Below are positions 13,372 to 22,105 of a stretch of DNA of 26,024 bases, in pieces. The translations under genes were made by a program, and so were the position numbers. The notes under the pieces are model-generated. The model was not told where the DNA came from and did no database searches. It saw nothing but the letters and a program-made list of their open reading frames with translations. The DNA comes from Methanomassiliicoccales archaeon UBA280 (GTDB lineage: Archaea > Thermoplasmatota > Thermoplasmata > SG8-5). The number at the start of each line of letters is the position of its first letter. Within the stretch, counting starts at the first letter, position 1. The stretch lies in assembly GCA_002499085.1 (NCBI GenBank), contig DAKD01000008.1, positions 76,607-102,630 of the forward strand, in the 5' to 3' direction.

Positions 13372-13878
13372 TTAATAGAGGTATGACATCCATCGTATCA
13401 TGAGACCGATCCCGAATTCCTTCAGGATGAACTGAAAGTTGTCGTCCGTGCAGTTGATCTCGATTGAATATTCTGTCAGGGATTTCTTTCCCTCGATGAC
13501 TATTTCCAATTCGGATTCCTCTTCGGAATCCCAAATCGGCCACACGAGAAATCCTGTCAGTTTCTCCTTCAGGTAGTATTTCTGCGCGTTAAGGTAGAAC
13601 AGCGGGATTTCAAGCGCCGTGTTGCCCGTCTCCTGCTTCACAAGAATGTAATTGCGGAACGACTCGAACTCGACCTCGCTCACCATTCTCTCATTCTGGC
13701 TGTATATCTCGTATTTCAGAGTGAATGCTTTCTTTATCGAATTCACGAGCCCGGTCTTGTTCCAGCCCTGCGGCTTTGCGACATAAGGTATGCCGTTCTC
13801 GATGGCGAGGATGTTTCCGCCCATGCGGCGGACCCTGACCCGGTGGAATGTGTGTCCGTCCCTGTGAATGTCAACCAT
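13372..13878 (-). CDS. Conserved-looking hypothetical protein
   Basis: A 168-aa soluble protein without signal peptide or membrane helix. The N-terminus is basic (HRVRVRRMGG), the middle is strand-rich (FTLKYEIYSQ, FRNYILVKQETGN), and the end is acidic then aromatic (RWMSYLY). The LEIPLFYLNAQKYYLKEK segment looks like a packed core. I recognise no family. Its ATG lies 8 nt inside the acetyltransferase gene upstream, which indicates translational coupling and a shared operon. Confidence 0.6.
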   Translation of the reverse strand: MVDIHRDGHTFHRVRVRRMGGNILAIENGIPYVAKPQGWNKTGLVNSIKKAFTLKYEIYSQNERMVSEVEFESFRNYILVKQETGNTALEIPLFYLNAQKYYLKEKLTGFLVWPIWDSEEESELEIVIEGKKSLTEYSIEINCTDDNFQFILKEFGIGLMIRWMSYLY

Positions 13879-14419
13879 TTCTCCGTTTCCCTTCCCACTC
13901 GTCTCTGAGTATGGAGTATACTATGTCGTCGTGGAATGCGCCTTTGTAGAAATCCTTCTGCCGCATCACGCCCTCCCTTGTGAAGCCCATGCGTTCGATG
14001 GCAGCCAGGGAGCGCCTGTTGTCCGCGTCAGTGCTCACCTGGATGCGGTTGAGGCCAAGTTCTCGGAACGTATAATCGATAAGGGCTTTTCCCGCTTCGG
14101 TCATGTAGCCATGGCCCCAATGTTCTTTCAGAAGGTCGAAGCCCATCACGGCACGGAAATCCTCCGTCTTGATTCCGTAAAGGCCGATGGTTCCGATGGG
14201 GTTGCCTGTTTCCCTGAGAAAGAGCCCTAGCCTGAAGAGGTGGGGATTGGGGCTGATGAATTTCCCGTAAAGCTCTTCGGCCTCGGCCATGTCTTTCACC
14301 GGGTCGTCCGCGACATACCGGTTTGTTTCCTCGCGGCCGAATATCTCGAAAATGAAATCCATGTCGCTCTCTGTGAGCTGACGCAGCACAAGCCTTTCCG
14401 TCTCCAGGTCCGGAACCAT
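13871..14419 (-). CDS. GNAT-family N-acetyltransferase (RimJ/RimL type)
   Basis: A 182-aa protein. The opening ETERLVLRQLTESDMDFIFEI is typical of RimJ/RimL acetyltransferases, which acetylate the N-termini of ribosomal proteins or small amines using acetyl-CoA. The acetyl-CoA pyrophosphate-binding loop is HWGHGYMTEAGKALI, and LNRIQVSTDADNRRSLAAIE then MGFTREGVMR completes the fold. ATG 14419 is preferred because GGGGGAG lies seven bases upstream; a longer TTG-initiated frame to 14443 includes this ribosome site. The substrate is unknown. Confidence 0.85.
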   Translation of the reverse strand: MVPDLETERLVLRQLTESDMDFIFEIFGREETNRYVADDPVKDMAEAEELYGKFISPNPHLFRLGLFLRETGNPIGTIGLYGIKTEDFRAVMGFDLLKEHWGHGYMTEAGKALIDYTFRELGLNRIQVSTDADNRRSLAAIERMGFTREGVMRQKDFYKGAFHDDIVYSILRDEWEGKRRNG

Positions 14420-14553
14420 GACAGGCTCCCCCTTGCCGATCAAACCAGAGCACTCCTGTTCTTCCTGTCCTTCGCATAGAGCGTTTCTGTTATTTCCATT
14501 GAAACAGCAGTGGATAGATAAATCTATATTTGATTGTTGTCTTAATACACTGC
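14420..14553. promoter_or_regulatory. Divergent promoter region, acetyltransferase / methyltransferase
   Basis: A plus-strand TATA-type ATCTATATTTG (about 14521-14531) lies 27 nt before ATG 14554, which implies a leaderless methyltransferase mRNA. A minus-strand GGAAATAAC (about 14490-14498) would give the acetyltransferase a leader of about 45 nt containing its Shine-Dalgarno. Confidence 0.5.
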
Positions 14554-15357
14554 ATGTCAGACGAAGTAAGGCAGTCCTGGGAGGACTCCGCGGAAGCCTG
14601 GGCTGATTTCGTGAGGACTGGCAAGGACCTGAGCAGGGACTGTTTCAACAATCCTGCGACGTTCGCCATGCTCGGGGACATCAGGGGAAAGGCAATACTT
14701 GACGTGGCCTGCGGGGAAGGGTACAACGCAAGGCTTCTGTCCGGAAAGGGCGCGAGCGTGACTGGGATAGATTTCTCTGACAGAATGGTGGGCCTGGCAA
14801 GAGCGGAGGAGGAGCGCGAGCCCCTCGGCATAACCTACCGGGTCATGGACGCGGCCGACATGAAAGGTATAGATGGTTCGACATTCGACATTGCCACCTG
14901 CCTTATGGTATACATGGACTTCGAGGACATCGAAGGCGTGACACACGAGATTGCCAGGGTACTGAAGCCCCGCGGCTTCGCCATAATCTCCATGCCGCAC
15001 CCCTGCTTCGAGATGAGCTGGCAGGACGGGAAGAAGGTCGCGGGATGGGTTTTCGAGAACGAGGGGGACCCGCTGAACCGCGGAAAGCCGCTGTATGTCA
15101 AGCAGTCAGACTACTTCAGGACAGGCAGGTATGAAATCAACTGGAACATGCCCCGGCTGACAAACCATTTTAAGACAATATCTTTCAAGAGGACCCTGAC
15201 CGATTATGTCAGCACTCTTGGCAAGCACGGCCTTTACATCTCGGAACTCGTGGAGCCCAAGCCCACGGAGGAGGGGCTGGCCAAGGACCCCAGCTCTGAG
15301 AAGCACCTCAGAGTTCCCGAGTCCATAATATTCAAGGCAGTCAAAGTGGCCGATTAG
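14554..15357 (+). CDS. Class I SAM-dependent methyltransferase
   Basis: A 267-aa protein. Motif I is ILDVACGEGYNARLL (near residue 50), the acidic residue after the second strand is in VTGIDFSDRM, motif II lies around VMDAADM, and IATCLMVYMDFED is the post-II strand. The fold is that of UbiE/Methyltransf_11 small-molecule methyltransferases. The C-terminal 100 residues (YFRTGRYEINW, LTDYVSTLGKHG) are a substrate cap seen in methyltransferases acting on small metabolites. Start ATG 14554 matches the TATA spacing; a frame opening at 14530 would lie inside the promoter. Its stop overlaps the stop of the converging DUF4130 gene by four bases. The substrate is unknown. Confidence 0.85.
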   Translation: MSDEVRQSWEDSAEAWADFVRTGKDLSRDCFNNPATFAMLGDIRGKAILDVACGEGYNARLLSGKGASVTGIDFSDRMVGLARAEEEREPLGITYRVMDAADMKGIDGSTFDIATCLMVYMDFEDIEGVTHEIARVLKPRGFAIISMPHPCFEMSWQDGKKVAGWVFENEGDPLNRGKPLYVKQSDYFRTGRYEINWNMPRLTNHFKTISFKRTLTDYVSTLGKHGLYISELVEPKPTEEGLAKDPSSEKHLRVPESIIFKAVKVAD

Positions 15358-15944
15358 CCGAAATCCTCCAGCTTCGTCGCGCCCGAGTCAGTCTCCGCGC
15401 GGATGCCGGCCCGGTGGGCGTACTTCACGGGCATGTTGTGCCTGAAGTAGGGTGTGTTCTTCGCCTCGGGCCGGTATTGGCTCCAGTAATATGTGTCCCA
15501 GAGCTTCTCCGGATTCTCAGCCGTACCCTGCCCGAGCGCTTCCTCGAGCTCCCCGAGTGTGCCATTCAGGGACATGCCCCTGCACTGCCTCACTTTCCTC
15601 CCGTCGAGTATGAAAGCCCATGACACCGATGCATTGCCCAGGACTATCACGGTTCCGGGGAAGCGCCTGGCGAAGAAAGGCCCCACCATAGACCAGATGT
15701 CGTGCCGGGGTTTCATGTAGGCGTACAGAACCCTCTCCCCGAGCGGCTTCAGCCTGGCGAAGGCCTTCATCATGTGGCATTCGGATAGCACGGAATTGAC
15801 CATCTTACGGATTCTCGCTGTGCCCGGGTCTGCGGAGAATTCGATGATGTCTGGGTCGATTGCCGCAGCCTTGTTCAGGATCATGCCGGAGCATTCCGAG
15901 TGCCGCTCCAGTATCTCCAGGAAGTTGTGCGGCGTGCTGTTCAT
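15354..15944 (-). CDS. DUF4130 (TIGR03915-type) probable DNA-metabolism protein
   Basis: A 196-aa protein resembling the DUF4130 family: RKMVNSVLSECHMMKAFARL, then a Tyr-rich YAYMKPRHDIWSMVGPFFARRFP block and VSWAFILDGRKVRQ, ending with an RHNMPVKYAHRAG box. In bacteria the family is coded beside a radical SAM protein and sometimes fused to or next to uracil-DNA glycosylase, and is thought to act in DNA repair or modification; the chemistry is unknown. ATG 15944 overlaps the TGA of the radical SAM gene (ATGA), the natural coupled start, although an in-frame ATG lies at 15977. The pair is clearly one operon. No UDG gene is present here. Confidence 0.8.
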   Translation of the reverse strand: MNSTPHNFLEILERHSECSGMILNKAAAIDPDIIEFSADPGTARIRKMVNSVLSECHMMKAFARLKPLGERVLYAYMKPRHDIWSMVGPFFARRFPGTVIVLGNASVSWAFILDGRKVRQCRGMSLNGTLGELEEALGQGTAENPEKLWDTYYWSQYRPEAKNTPYFRHNMPVKYAHRAGIRAETDSGATKLEDFG

Positions 15945-17164
15945 GCCTGCCACTCCCTGAGCGTCGAATCGCGCCATCCGTTGATTTCCAGGAATGTCCT
16001 TGCATGGCCCACCCTCACGCCCAGCGCCCTGAGCTGGGCCTTGCTTTTTATCATTTCAGTGTTGCGCAGGTTCACAATCCTGTTGGCGCTTACCGGGCCT
16101 ATGCCTGGCACCCTGAGCAGCTCCGCCTCCGTTGCCGTGTTCGGGTCTACCGGGCTCTCGATTGTATTGACTGCTATGGCCCATTTCGGGTCCCTGTTAC
16201 CGATGTTCCCGGACTCGCCGAACGCATGCTCCATCTCCTTTCTGTGAAGCCTGTAAACCCTGTGAAGCCAGTCAACCTGGTAAAGGCGGTTCTCCCTCCA
16301 TCTGGGCTGTGTCTGTTCCGCCTCGAGGGGTGTGCCGTCCACTGCTATGAAGCGCGAGAAATACTGGCGCTTCATGTTCATGACATTGTACTCGTACAGC
16401 ATCCTGGCGAATATCTCGCGGTCTGTCTCGCCTGCAGCGCCGACAACATACTGGGTTGTCTGGCCCGCGGGAAGCCTTTCTCCTGAGACAAGGTCGCGGA
16501 TGTACTTCTGGCGCCTGATTATGTCCACCTCGAAATCCTTGGTCGTGCTCAGCTCCTGCAGGTGGCCCTTGGACGGGCACTCGATGTTCAGGCTCACCCT
16601 GTCAGCCATCTCCATTGCCTGTTTTATATGCTCCCTGGAGGTGCCGGGGAGTATCTTGAGATGGATATATCCCATGAATTTGTATTTATTACGCAACAGA
16701 TGTATGGCCTCGAGCATCTGCTCCATCATCCTTGTCTCGTCCCCGGCCACTCCGGAGCTCAGGAAAAGCCCCTCGACTGTGTTGGCCCGGTACAGCTGCA
16801 GCGTTATGCTGGCAAGTTCCTCGGGAGTGTAACTGACAATTTTTGAAGCTGAGCATGCTGTCGAGTTGGGGCAATAACCGCAATTATGCTGGCATGCATT
16901 CGTGTACAGTGTCTTGAAAAGGCTTACGCACCTGCCGTCCGGCGCGAATGCATGGCATATTCCGGACCTCATGACGTCGCCTATCCTGCCATCGAACTCC
17001 CCGACCTTCCTCTTCGAGGCTGTGGAGGCGCAGGTGTCGTGCTTGGTGCCTTCGCCCAGTATCCTGACCTTGCGCAGGTCTATCGGCCTATCGTAAATCC
17101 CCGGGCCCGAGGAGTCGAACTGGCCCTGGCTGGCCAAACGGATTATCTTGTCGAGTGCGACCAT
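15941..17164 (-). CDS. Radical SAM protein with helix-hairpin-helix (TIGR03916-type DNA modification/repair)
   Basis: A 407-aa protein. The radical SAM cluster motif CQHNCGYC (C91, C95, C98) is intact. It is followed by a conserved region with STACSASKIVSYTPEEL, GLFLSSGVAGDETRMME and LNIECPSKGHL, typical of the family that is genomically linked with DUF4130 and UDG. Residues about 325-400 contain a helix-hairpin-helix DNA-binding module (VDPNTATEAELLRVPGIGPV, then ANRIVNLR). It probably makes a radical modification or repair step on DNA. ATG 17164 lies about 30 nt after a TATA box (AGTATATATAG, 17190-17200); a TTG-initiated longer frame to 17182 is less likely. Confidence 0.88.
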   Translation of the reverse strand: MVALDKIIRLASQGQFDSSGPGIYDRPIDLRKVRILGEGTKHDTCASTASKRKVGEFDGRIGDVMRSGICHAFAPDGRCVSLFKTLYTNACQHNCGYCPNSTACSASKIVSYTPEELASITLQLYRANTVEGLFLSSGVAGDETRMMEQMLEAIHLLRNKYKFMGYIHLKILPGTSREHIKQAMEMADRVSLNIECPSKGHLQELSTTKDFEVDIIRRQKYIRDLVSGERLPAGQTTQYVVGAAGETDREIFARMLYEYNVMNMKRQYFSRFIAVDGTPLEAEQTQPRWRENRLYQVDWLHRVYRLHRKEMEHAFGESGNIGNRDPKWAIAVNTIESPVDPNTATEAELLRVPGIGPVSANRIVNLRNTEMIKSKAQLRALGVRVGHARTFLEINGWRDSTLREWQA

Positions 17165-17189
17165 CGGATTAATAGAATACAATAATATT

Positions 17190-17200
17190 CTATATATACT
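17190..17200 (-). promoter_or_regulatory. TATA box for the radical SAM-DUF4130 operon
   Basis: AGTATATATAG on the minus strand, about 31 nt before ATG 17164. It is a nearly ideal archaeal TATA box in the 95-bp spacer behind the AAA-TPR gene, so the pair has its own promoter. Confidence 0.6.
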
Positions 17201-17259
17201 CTATGAAGAGGTGGCCGAAAGTACAGAGATAGCTTCGGCCTGCCTTTTCCCGTCCTGGT

Positions 17260-20172
17260 TCATAGTTCATCCAGATCTTTCTGGACCATCGATTTCAATA
17301 GCGCATCGCCTATTTCCTTCGCTATGGACATCGAGCGTTCCAGGTGCTCCCTGGCCTTTGCCCCGTCTCCCATCTGCTTGAAGAGCAGGCCAAGGTCATG
17401 ATGCGATTTCAGTATCTCCTCCTTCTCCTCGGTCTCCTCAGCAATCTCCAGCGAACGGGCCATCTGCTTCATTGCCTCCCCGAAATCGCCCGCTGCCATA
17501 TGGTTCTTGCCTATTATCCTCCTGACCCATCCCTCCTCGGCAAGTGCGCCGATATCTGAAGACATTTGCAGCGCCTCCTCCGCGTTCTTCATGGATTCCG
17601 CATTGTCGCCGGCGGTGACGTATTCTTCTGCAAGGCTGCACAGGTCGTACAACATGCCAGGCTTCGAGCCTATCCTGCGGTTGATGGAAAGGCCTTCGTC
17701 AAAATGCCCGATGGCAGCCTGACTGTCCCCCTTGACAGAATGAACCACGCCGATATTGTGCAGGGCGGTGGTGATTCCCGAGAGGTCCCCTATCTGCCGC
17801 CTGATGGCGAGGCTTCGATTGTAGTATTCCAGGCATTTCCCGAGATCCCCTCTGTGAAAATGACTTATCCCGATGTTGTTCAGCGCCACAGCCATTCCGA
17901 ACTTCTCGCCTATCTTCTCGTAGAGTTCGTAGGAGCGAATCTTTATGGGGAACGCTTTGTCAAGGTCGCCCCTCAGGTGATGCACCGAGCCCAGATTTGT
18001 GAGGGTATTGGCCAGGCCCAGGATGTCGTCCAGTTCCTCCCTTATGGCCTTGGCCTTCTCCAGGTTGTCCAGTGCCAGGCTGAAATCCCCCCTGTACCAG
18101 TTCATTGTGCCGAGATTGTGAAGTGAATCAGCCATCTCCCTCTTGAGGCCCAGCTTGCTTGCGAGCTCCAGGCCCCTGTTGAAAAATTCATTGGCATCAT
18201 CGTAGTCTCCCTTTTTGCCGTGGCACCACCCCATGGCGAGGAGGAGCCTTGCCCTCTCCGCGCTTTCATCATTCTCGGGCAGGACGGCGAGGCCTGCGTC
18301 GCATTCCGTGCTGCAGTCATCATACCGGCTCATCTTGAGGAAGTTGTCCGCTATCTTCTTGTGAAGCTCTGCCTTGCGTCGCGGCTCTGTCTCGGCCTCC
18401 ATGGATTCCCTGTAACTGGATATCGAGTCTTCGAACCGGCTCACCAGGCCGTACAGGTCTCCAATCCTGCCCAGCAGTTCCGCGCTGTCTGGCAGGCTGC
18501 CGGCTCTGCCGGAAAGTTCGAGGGCGTTACGGTAGAAACCTATGGCCTGCTCGGCGGCAAACACGCCTTCCGCCTTCTCCGCGGCCTTGATGCAATAGCC
18601 ATATCCCTTGTCTGGAACCCCGGCTCTCGAGAAATGCTTTGCGAGTTCGTAAAGCACCTCTTCCAGCTTCCCGGCGTAGGCTGTCTCGTAATATTCTCCG
18701 ATGCCCCTGTGATGCATCCGCTTCCACCTGTCCCCGATTCCGGAATATGTCACCTCCTGGAAAAGGGCATGGGAGAATTCTGCATGGCCGTTCAGCAGTC
18801 TCAGTATCCCGCTGGAACTCAGCTTGCCAAGCGTTTGCGCGGCATCGCCGGCCGAGCGCATGGACGCCAGCAGGTCTCTCCGGAACTCTCTGCCTATGCA
18901 GGATGCATACTCGATCATGGCCATTGCATCCGGATCCAGACCCTCCAAGCGCCTGTGCACGATGGACTCGATGGAAGACGGTATGGAATAGTCCTCGGTG
19001 ACCAGCCTGTGCCCGTCCGCGCTGTGTTCTATGTTACCGTCCTTCTGCATCTGCCACAGCATCTCCCTGATGAAGAACGGATTGCCCTCGGACTTCCCGG
19101 AGATGGTGCCGGTGAAGGATTCCGGGAACAGGTTGCCCGGGTACAGCACTTGGATGAGCGCAAGCATTTCGTCGGGATTCAGGGGAGGCAGTTCCAACTC
19201 TGTTATGGTCGCTCCCTCCCTCATCTTTGCCAAGGCGCGCTGAAATGTTTGGCTCTCTGCATTTCTGGCCGTGCTTACTATGACGATGTTGCATTTACCG
19301 ATGTTCCTGGCCAGGTATGCTGTCACGAACAGAGATGAGTCGTCGGCCCAGTGTAGGTCTTCCAGCAAAAGGACGAGCAGGTTGCCGCCAGCCATCCTCC
19401 GGAGATTCGAGAGAACTGCATCGGATATCCTGTATCTCTCGCTGTCCAGTTTCAGGCCTTCCAGTTCCTTTCTCACGAGGAATCTGAGAGATGCGGCCGT
19501 TTCAATCTCGGCCAGTATGCCGTCCATTTCGCCCATGCGCCCGGACCAGTTATCCAGCATCTGCCCGAAATTCATCTCGATGCTGTTCAGGCAGCGTTTC
19601 AGCGCCGCCCTCATCTCGGCATGCTCCTGCCCTTTCACCACAGCTGTGAGGAACAGGCTCCGACCATGTTCTATCAATATCTTCATGTCGCCGTACTCAA
19701 TGCGCCCGAGGCCTGTCTTCTGACCGCCGGACGAGTCAAAGGAATCACGCACGAAGTCCTGTACAGCGGACAGCATGCCTGCGAATATGTCCGCATCCAT
19801 GTCGTCATCGGCATCGGCCCGGGACTGGGCCAACAGCAGACCTGCCCGGTTGACCACGAATATCTTGGCGAATGACTGATGCTCCTGTTCCTCGAACAGG
19901 GGGGATTCAGTATGCCCCTCCAGGGCCGACGAGTACAGCTGGAATGGATGCGAGGAGTCGGGTTGCGCGGCTCCGTACAGGACGCGGGCGCCTTTCCGCT
20001 CGGCCAGGTCCCGGAATTCATTCATAAGATGCGTCTTACCCATGCCGGGTTCGCCGGAAATCAAGAACGAGGAACCCTCACGGGCAATCGCCCTGGCCAG
20101 GGATTGCGACAGCGCGTTCAGTTCTTCCCTGCGGCCAACCGAACCGTGCTGTCTGTCAAAGGGGTCATACAT
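17260..20172 (-). CDS. AAA ATPase-TPR regulatory protein with an inserted roadblock/longin-like sensor segment
   Basis: A 970-aa soluble protein. The N-terminus has FDRQHGSVGRREELNAL, an ORC/AAA_16-type opening, and Walker A GEPGMGKTH (40-48). Walker B is LLLEDLHWADD (E271, D272), followed by a sensor-type VIVSTARN and winged-helix-type sequence to about residue 480. From there to the end run about ten TPR units of 38-40 aa with repeated GD-type turns (YRGDFSLALDNLEKAK, HRGDLGKCLEYYNRSL), forming a protein-binding superhelix. Between Walker A and B, residues about 99-225 form an extra domain (AKIFVVNRAGLLLAQS, FAGMLSAVQDFVRDSF, IEYGDMKILIEHG) resembling roadblock/longin-fold sensor domains of archaeal signalling proteins. 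The layout fits a STAND-type signal-transducing ATPase. No DNA-binding domain or effector is recognisable. Confidence 0.8.
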   Translation of the reverse strand: MYDPFDRQHGSVGRREELNALSQSLARAIAREGSSFLISGEPGMGKTHLMNEFRDLAERKGARVLYGAAQPDSSHPFQLYSSALEGHTESPLFEEQEHQSFAKIFVVNRAGLLLAQSRADADDDMDADIFAGMLSAVQDFVRDSFDSSGGQKTGLGRIEYGDMKILIEHGRSLFLTAVVKGQEHAEMRAALKRCLNSIEMNFGQMLDNWSGRMGEMDGILAEIETAASLRFLVRKELEGLKLDSERYRISDAVLSNLRRMAGGNLLVLLLEDLHWADDSSLFVTAYLARNIGKCNIVIVSTARNAESQTFQRALAKMREGATITELELPPLNPDEMLALIQVLYPGNLFPESFTGTISGKSEGNPFFIREMLWQMQKDGNIEHSADGHRLVTEDYSIPSSIESIVHRRLEGLDPDAMAMIEYASCIGREFRRDLLASMRSAGDAAQTLGKLSSSGILRLLNGHAEFSHALFQEVTYSGIGDRWKRMHHRGIGEYYETAYAGKLEEVLYELAKHFSRAGVPDKGYGYCIKAAEKAEGVFAAEQAIGFYRNALELSGRAGSLPDSAELLGRIGDLYGLVSRFEDSISSYRESMEAETEPRRKAELHKKIADNFLKMSRYDDCSTECDAGLAVLPENDESAERARLLLAMGWCHGKKGDYDDANEFFNRGLELASKLGLKREMADSLHNLGTMNWYRGDFSLALDNLEKAKAIREELDDILGLANTLTNLGSVHHLRGDLDKAFPIKIRSYELYEKIGEKFGMAVALNNIGISHFHRGDLGKCLEYYNRSLAIRRQIGDLSGITTALHNIGVVHSVKGDSQAAIGHFDEGLSINRRIGSKPGMLYDLCSLAEEYVTAGDNAESMKNAEEALQMSSDIGALAEEGWVRRIIGKNHMAAGDFGEAMKQMARSLEIAEETEEKEEILKSHHDLGLLFKQMGDGAKAREHLERSMSIAKEIGDALLKSMVQKDLDEL

Positions 20173-20257
20173 GAACTAGCATAAGCGGCACAATGTAGAA
20201 AAAGATGCCGCTGAGAGCGAAGATAACCTCCAAATAGATGCTCACAATCCAGACCTC
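20173..20257. promoter_or_regulatory. Divergent promoter, AAA-TPR / MFS genes
   Basis: CAAATAGATG (20231-20240) lies 22-27 nt before the MFS start and may serve as a weak TATA box for a leaderless mRNA. No good TATA is visible for the AAA-TPR gene. Confidence 0.35.
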
Positions 20258-21352
20258 ATGCGCAGAGGCTTGCTCGACCTGATACTCATTGAGTCGCTGG
20301 TCACAATCGCGGCAACGCTGGCAGGGGCCTTCAGCGTTGTTTATCTTGTGAACTCGGGATTCAGCCTGTTCGAGTCCTCACTGTTCTATCTCCAGGCATT
20401 CGTCTGGGCCGCCATCCTGTGCGTTTGCGTCGCCAGGTTCGGCTATTCCAACCCAAAGAAATGGATGGCCATGGGAGTCCTGGTGCAGAGCGGTTTCTAC
20501 ATGAGCTTTGCGGCACTGGACGGGTATTGGCTGCTGCTCGTCGCCCCGCTGTTCATGGGCCTTTACTTCGTCGGGTTCTGGATACCCTTCAACATCCTGA
20601 TGCTCCGGCAGACAACGAAACGCAACAGGGGCGAGATGATAGGGTATTTCTTCCTGGTTTTTCCTGTCATCGGCCTTGCCAGCCCCATAATCGGCGGCTA
20701 CATGATCGAGGGAATCGGTTATGGGCTTCTGTTCGGCTGCGCCTTCGTCACGCTGCTCTGCAATGCCATTCTGATAATGATGAGCGGGAGCACCGAATCC
20801 GGGCCAATGAAGGGAAAGCTCACCCTCCAAGGCATGGGGAAGAGGCTCGCTGCCGGCCTGTTCTTCGAGGGCGGCCAGGAGGGCGTGTGGTGGACAGCGG
20901 TTCCGCTGATTTCAATGCTTTTCATCACGGGTGAGAAGGACCTTGGTTATCTCTTCGCCCTGTTCAACCTGAGCGGCGGCATTGCCTCGATTGCGGTCGC
21001 CAGGGTTTCCGACCGCAGGGGTTTCAGGCACTGGTATGTGAGAATCGGCTCGGTCGCCTGCATACCGCTCGTCCTGGGAATCGCATGGGCCCCGGAATAC
21101 TCGGTCTATCTTGTCCTTGCGGGCTGCATCTACCTTGTCCAGCCCATGCTCCAGATACTGCTTTTCGCCATGGCGACAGACCGGATGGAGAGGAGGCTCA
21201 CATCCTGCTCCGTGACCCGGGAATTGCTGCTGAACGCGGGAAGGATCCTGGGGGGAGGGGCAGTGGCAGCGATATTGCTCTGGACGGGGGACATCAGGTT
21301 GGCATTCGCAGCCTCGGCGCTCATGTTCCTGGGGATGGTCCTGACAAAATAG
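20258..21352 (+). CDS. Major facilitator superfamily transporter
   Basis: A 364-aa integral membrane protein with about ten to twelve hydrophobic helices and very few charges between them. The first starts at residue 8 (LILIESLVTIAATLAGAFSV) and the last ends LMFLGMVLTK. The cytoplasmic loop between helices 2 and 3 is SNPKKW, and a second MFS-like loop RVSDRRGFRHW lies near residue 250, matching the MFS A-type motif in the C-terminal half. A glycine/proline-rich helix (PVIGLASPIIGGY) resembles antiporter motif C. It is somewhat short for the family. Likely a drug or metabolite efflux protein; the substrate is unknown. It is followed after 27 nt by an ABC exporter with its own TATA box. Confidence 0.8.
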   Translation: MRRGLLDLILIESLVTIAATLAGAFSVVYLVNSGFSLFESSLFYLQAFVWAAILCVCVARFGYSNPKKWMAMGVLVQSGFYMSFAALDGYWLLLVAPLFMGLYFVGFWIPFNILMLRQTTKRNRGEMIGYFFLVFPVIGLASPIIGGYMIEGIGYGLLFGCAFVTLLCNAILIMMSGSTESGPMKGKLTLQGMGKRLAAGLFFEGGQEGVWWTAVPLISMLFITGEKDLGYLFALFNLSGGIASIAVARVSDRRGFRHWYVRIGSVACIPLVLGIAWAPEYSVYLVLAGCIYLVQPMLQILLFAMATDRMERRLTSCSVTRELLLNAGRILGGGAVAAILLWTGDIRLAFAASALMFLGMVLTK

Positions 21353-21379
21353 ATATACACTGCGGGCTATTCTGGCACG

Positions 21380-22105
21380 ATGTGGGAAAAAGCCATTTCT
21401 GTCAGCAGGCTCGTGAAGAGATTCGGGGACTTCACTGCCCTCAATGGCCTCGACCTTGAAATAAGGAAGGGCGAGGTCTACGGGTTGCTGGGACCGAACG
21501 GCGCAGGCAAGACCACGGCCATAAAAATCCTCACTGGCCTTCTGAAGAGATCCTCCGGGGAGGCCGAGGTCCTGGGAATCCGGGCCCCGAGCAAGGATAT
21601 CGCCGCCAGGATAGGCTACATGCCGCAGGAGACCGCGCTGTACGTCGGTCTCACTGTGCACCAGAATCTGGAATTCTTCGGCAGGCTGTTCGGCTTGGAC
21701 AGGGCCAGGATTCTGTCCAGGGAGGCCGAGCTTCTGAGAGTCATAGACCTCGAGAGATGGCGGGACGAGCTTGTGGCCAATCTCAGCGGCGGGATGAAGC
21801 ACCGGGTGAGCCTGGCCTGCGCGCTCATCCACGAACCGGAGGTGCTTTTCCTGGACGAACCTACCGTGGGCGTTGACCCGGAACTGAGAGTCAGCTTCTG
21901 GAAATACTTCTCAAATCTGAAATCCAGGGGGATAACGATTCTCATCACGACCCATTACATGGACGAGGCCGGCCACTGCGACAGGGTGGGTTTCATGCGG
22001 TCAGGAAGGCTCATAGCCGAGGGCGAGCCCGCGGCCGTGCTGAAAGAGTCGGGCGCCAAATCCCTCGAGGATGCGTTCCTCTTCTATGCCAGGAGGGACG
22101 GATAA
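21380..22105 (+). CDS. ABC-2 type exporter, ATP-binding subunit (DrrA/CcmA-like)
   Basis: A 241-aa ATPase. Walker A is GPNGAGKT (near residue 41), the Q-loop is YMPQET, the signature LSGGM, Walker B VLFLDEPTVGVDP, and the H-loop ITTHYMDEA. All are intact, so the subunit should be active. The DEP-TVGVD and short C-terminus match drug or polysaccharide exporters. It energises the permease encoded next (TAATG overlap). A TATA element AGATATACA, about 25 nt before ATG 21380, suggests a leaderless transcript separate from the MFS gene. Confidence 0.93.
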   Translation: MWEKAISVSRLVKRFGDFTALNGLDLEIRKGEVYGLLGPNGAGKTTAIKILTGLLKRSSGEAEVLGIRAPSKDIAARIGYMPQETALYVGLTVHQNLEFFGRLFGLDRARILSREAELLRVIDLERWRDELVANLSGGMKHRVSLACALIHEPEVLFLDEPTVGVDPELRVSFWKYFSNLKSRGITILITTHYMDEAGHCDRVGFMRSGRLIAEGEPAAVLKESGAKSLEDAFLFYARRDG

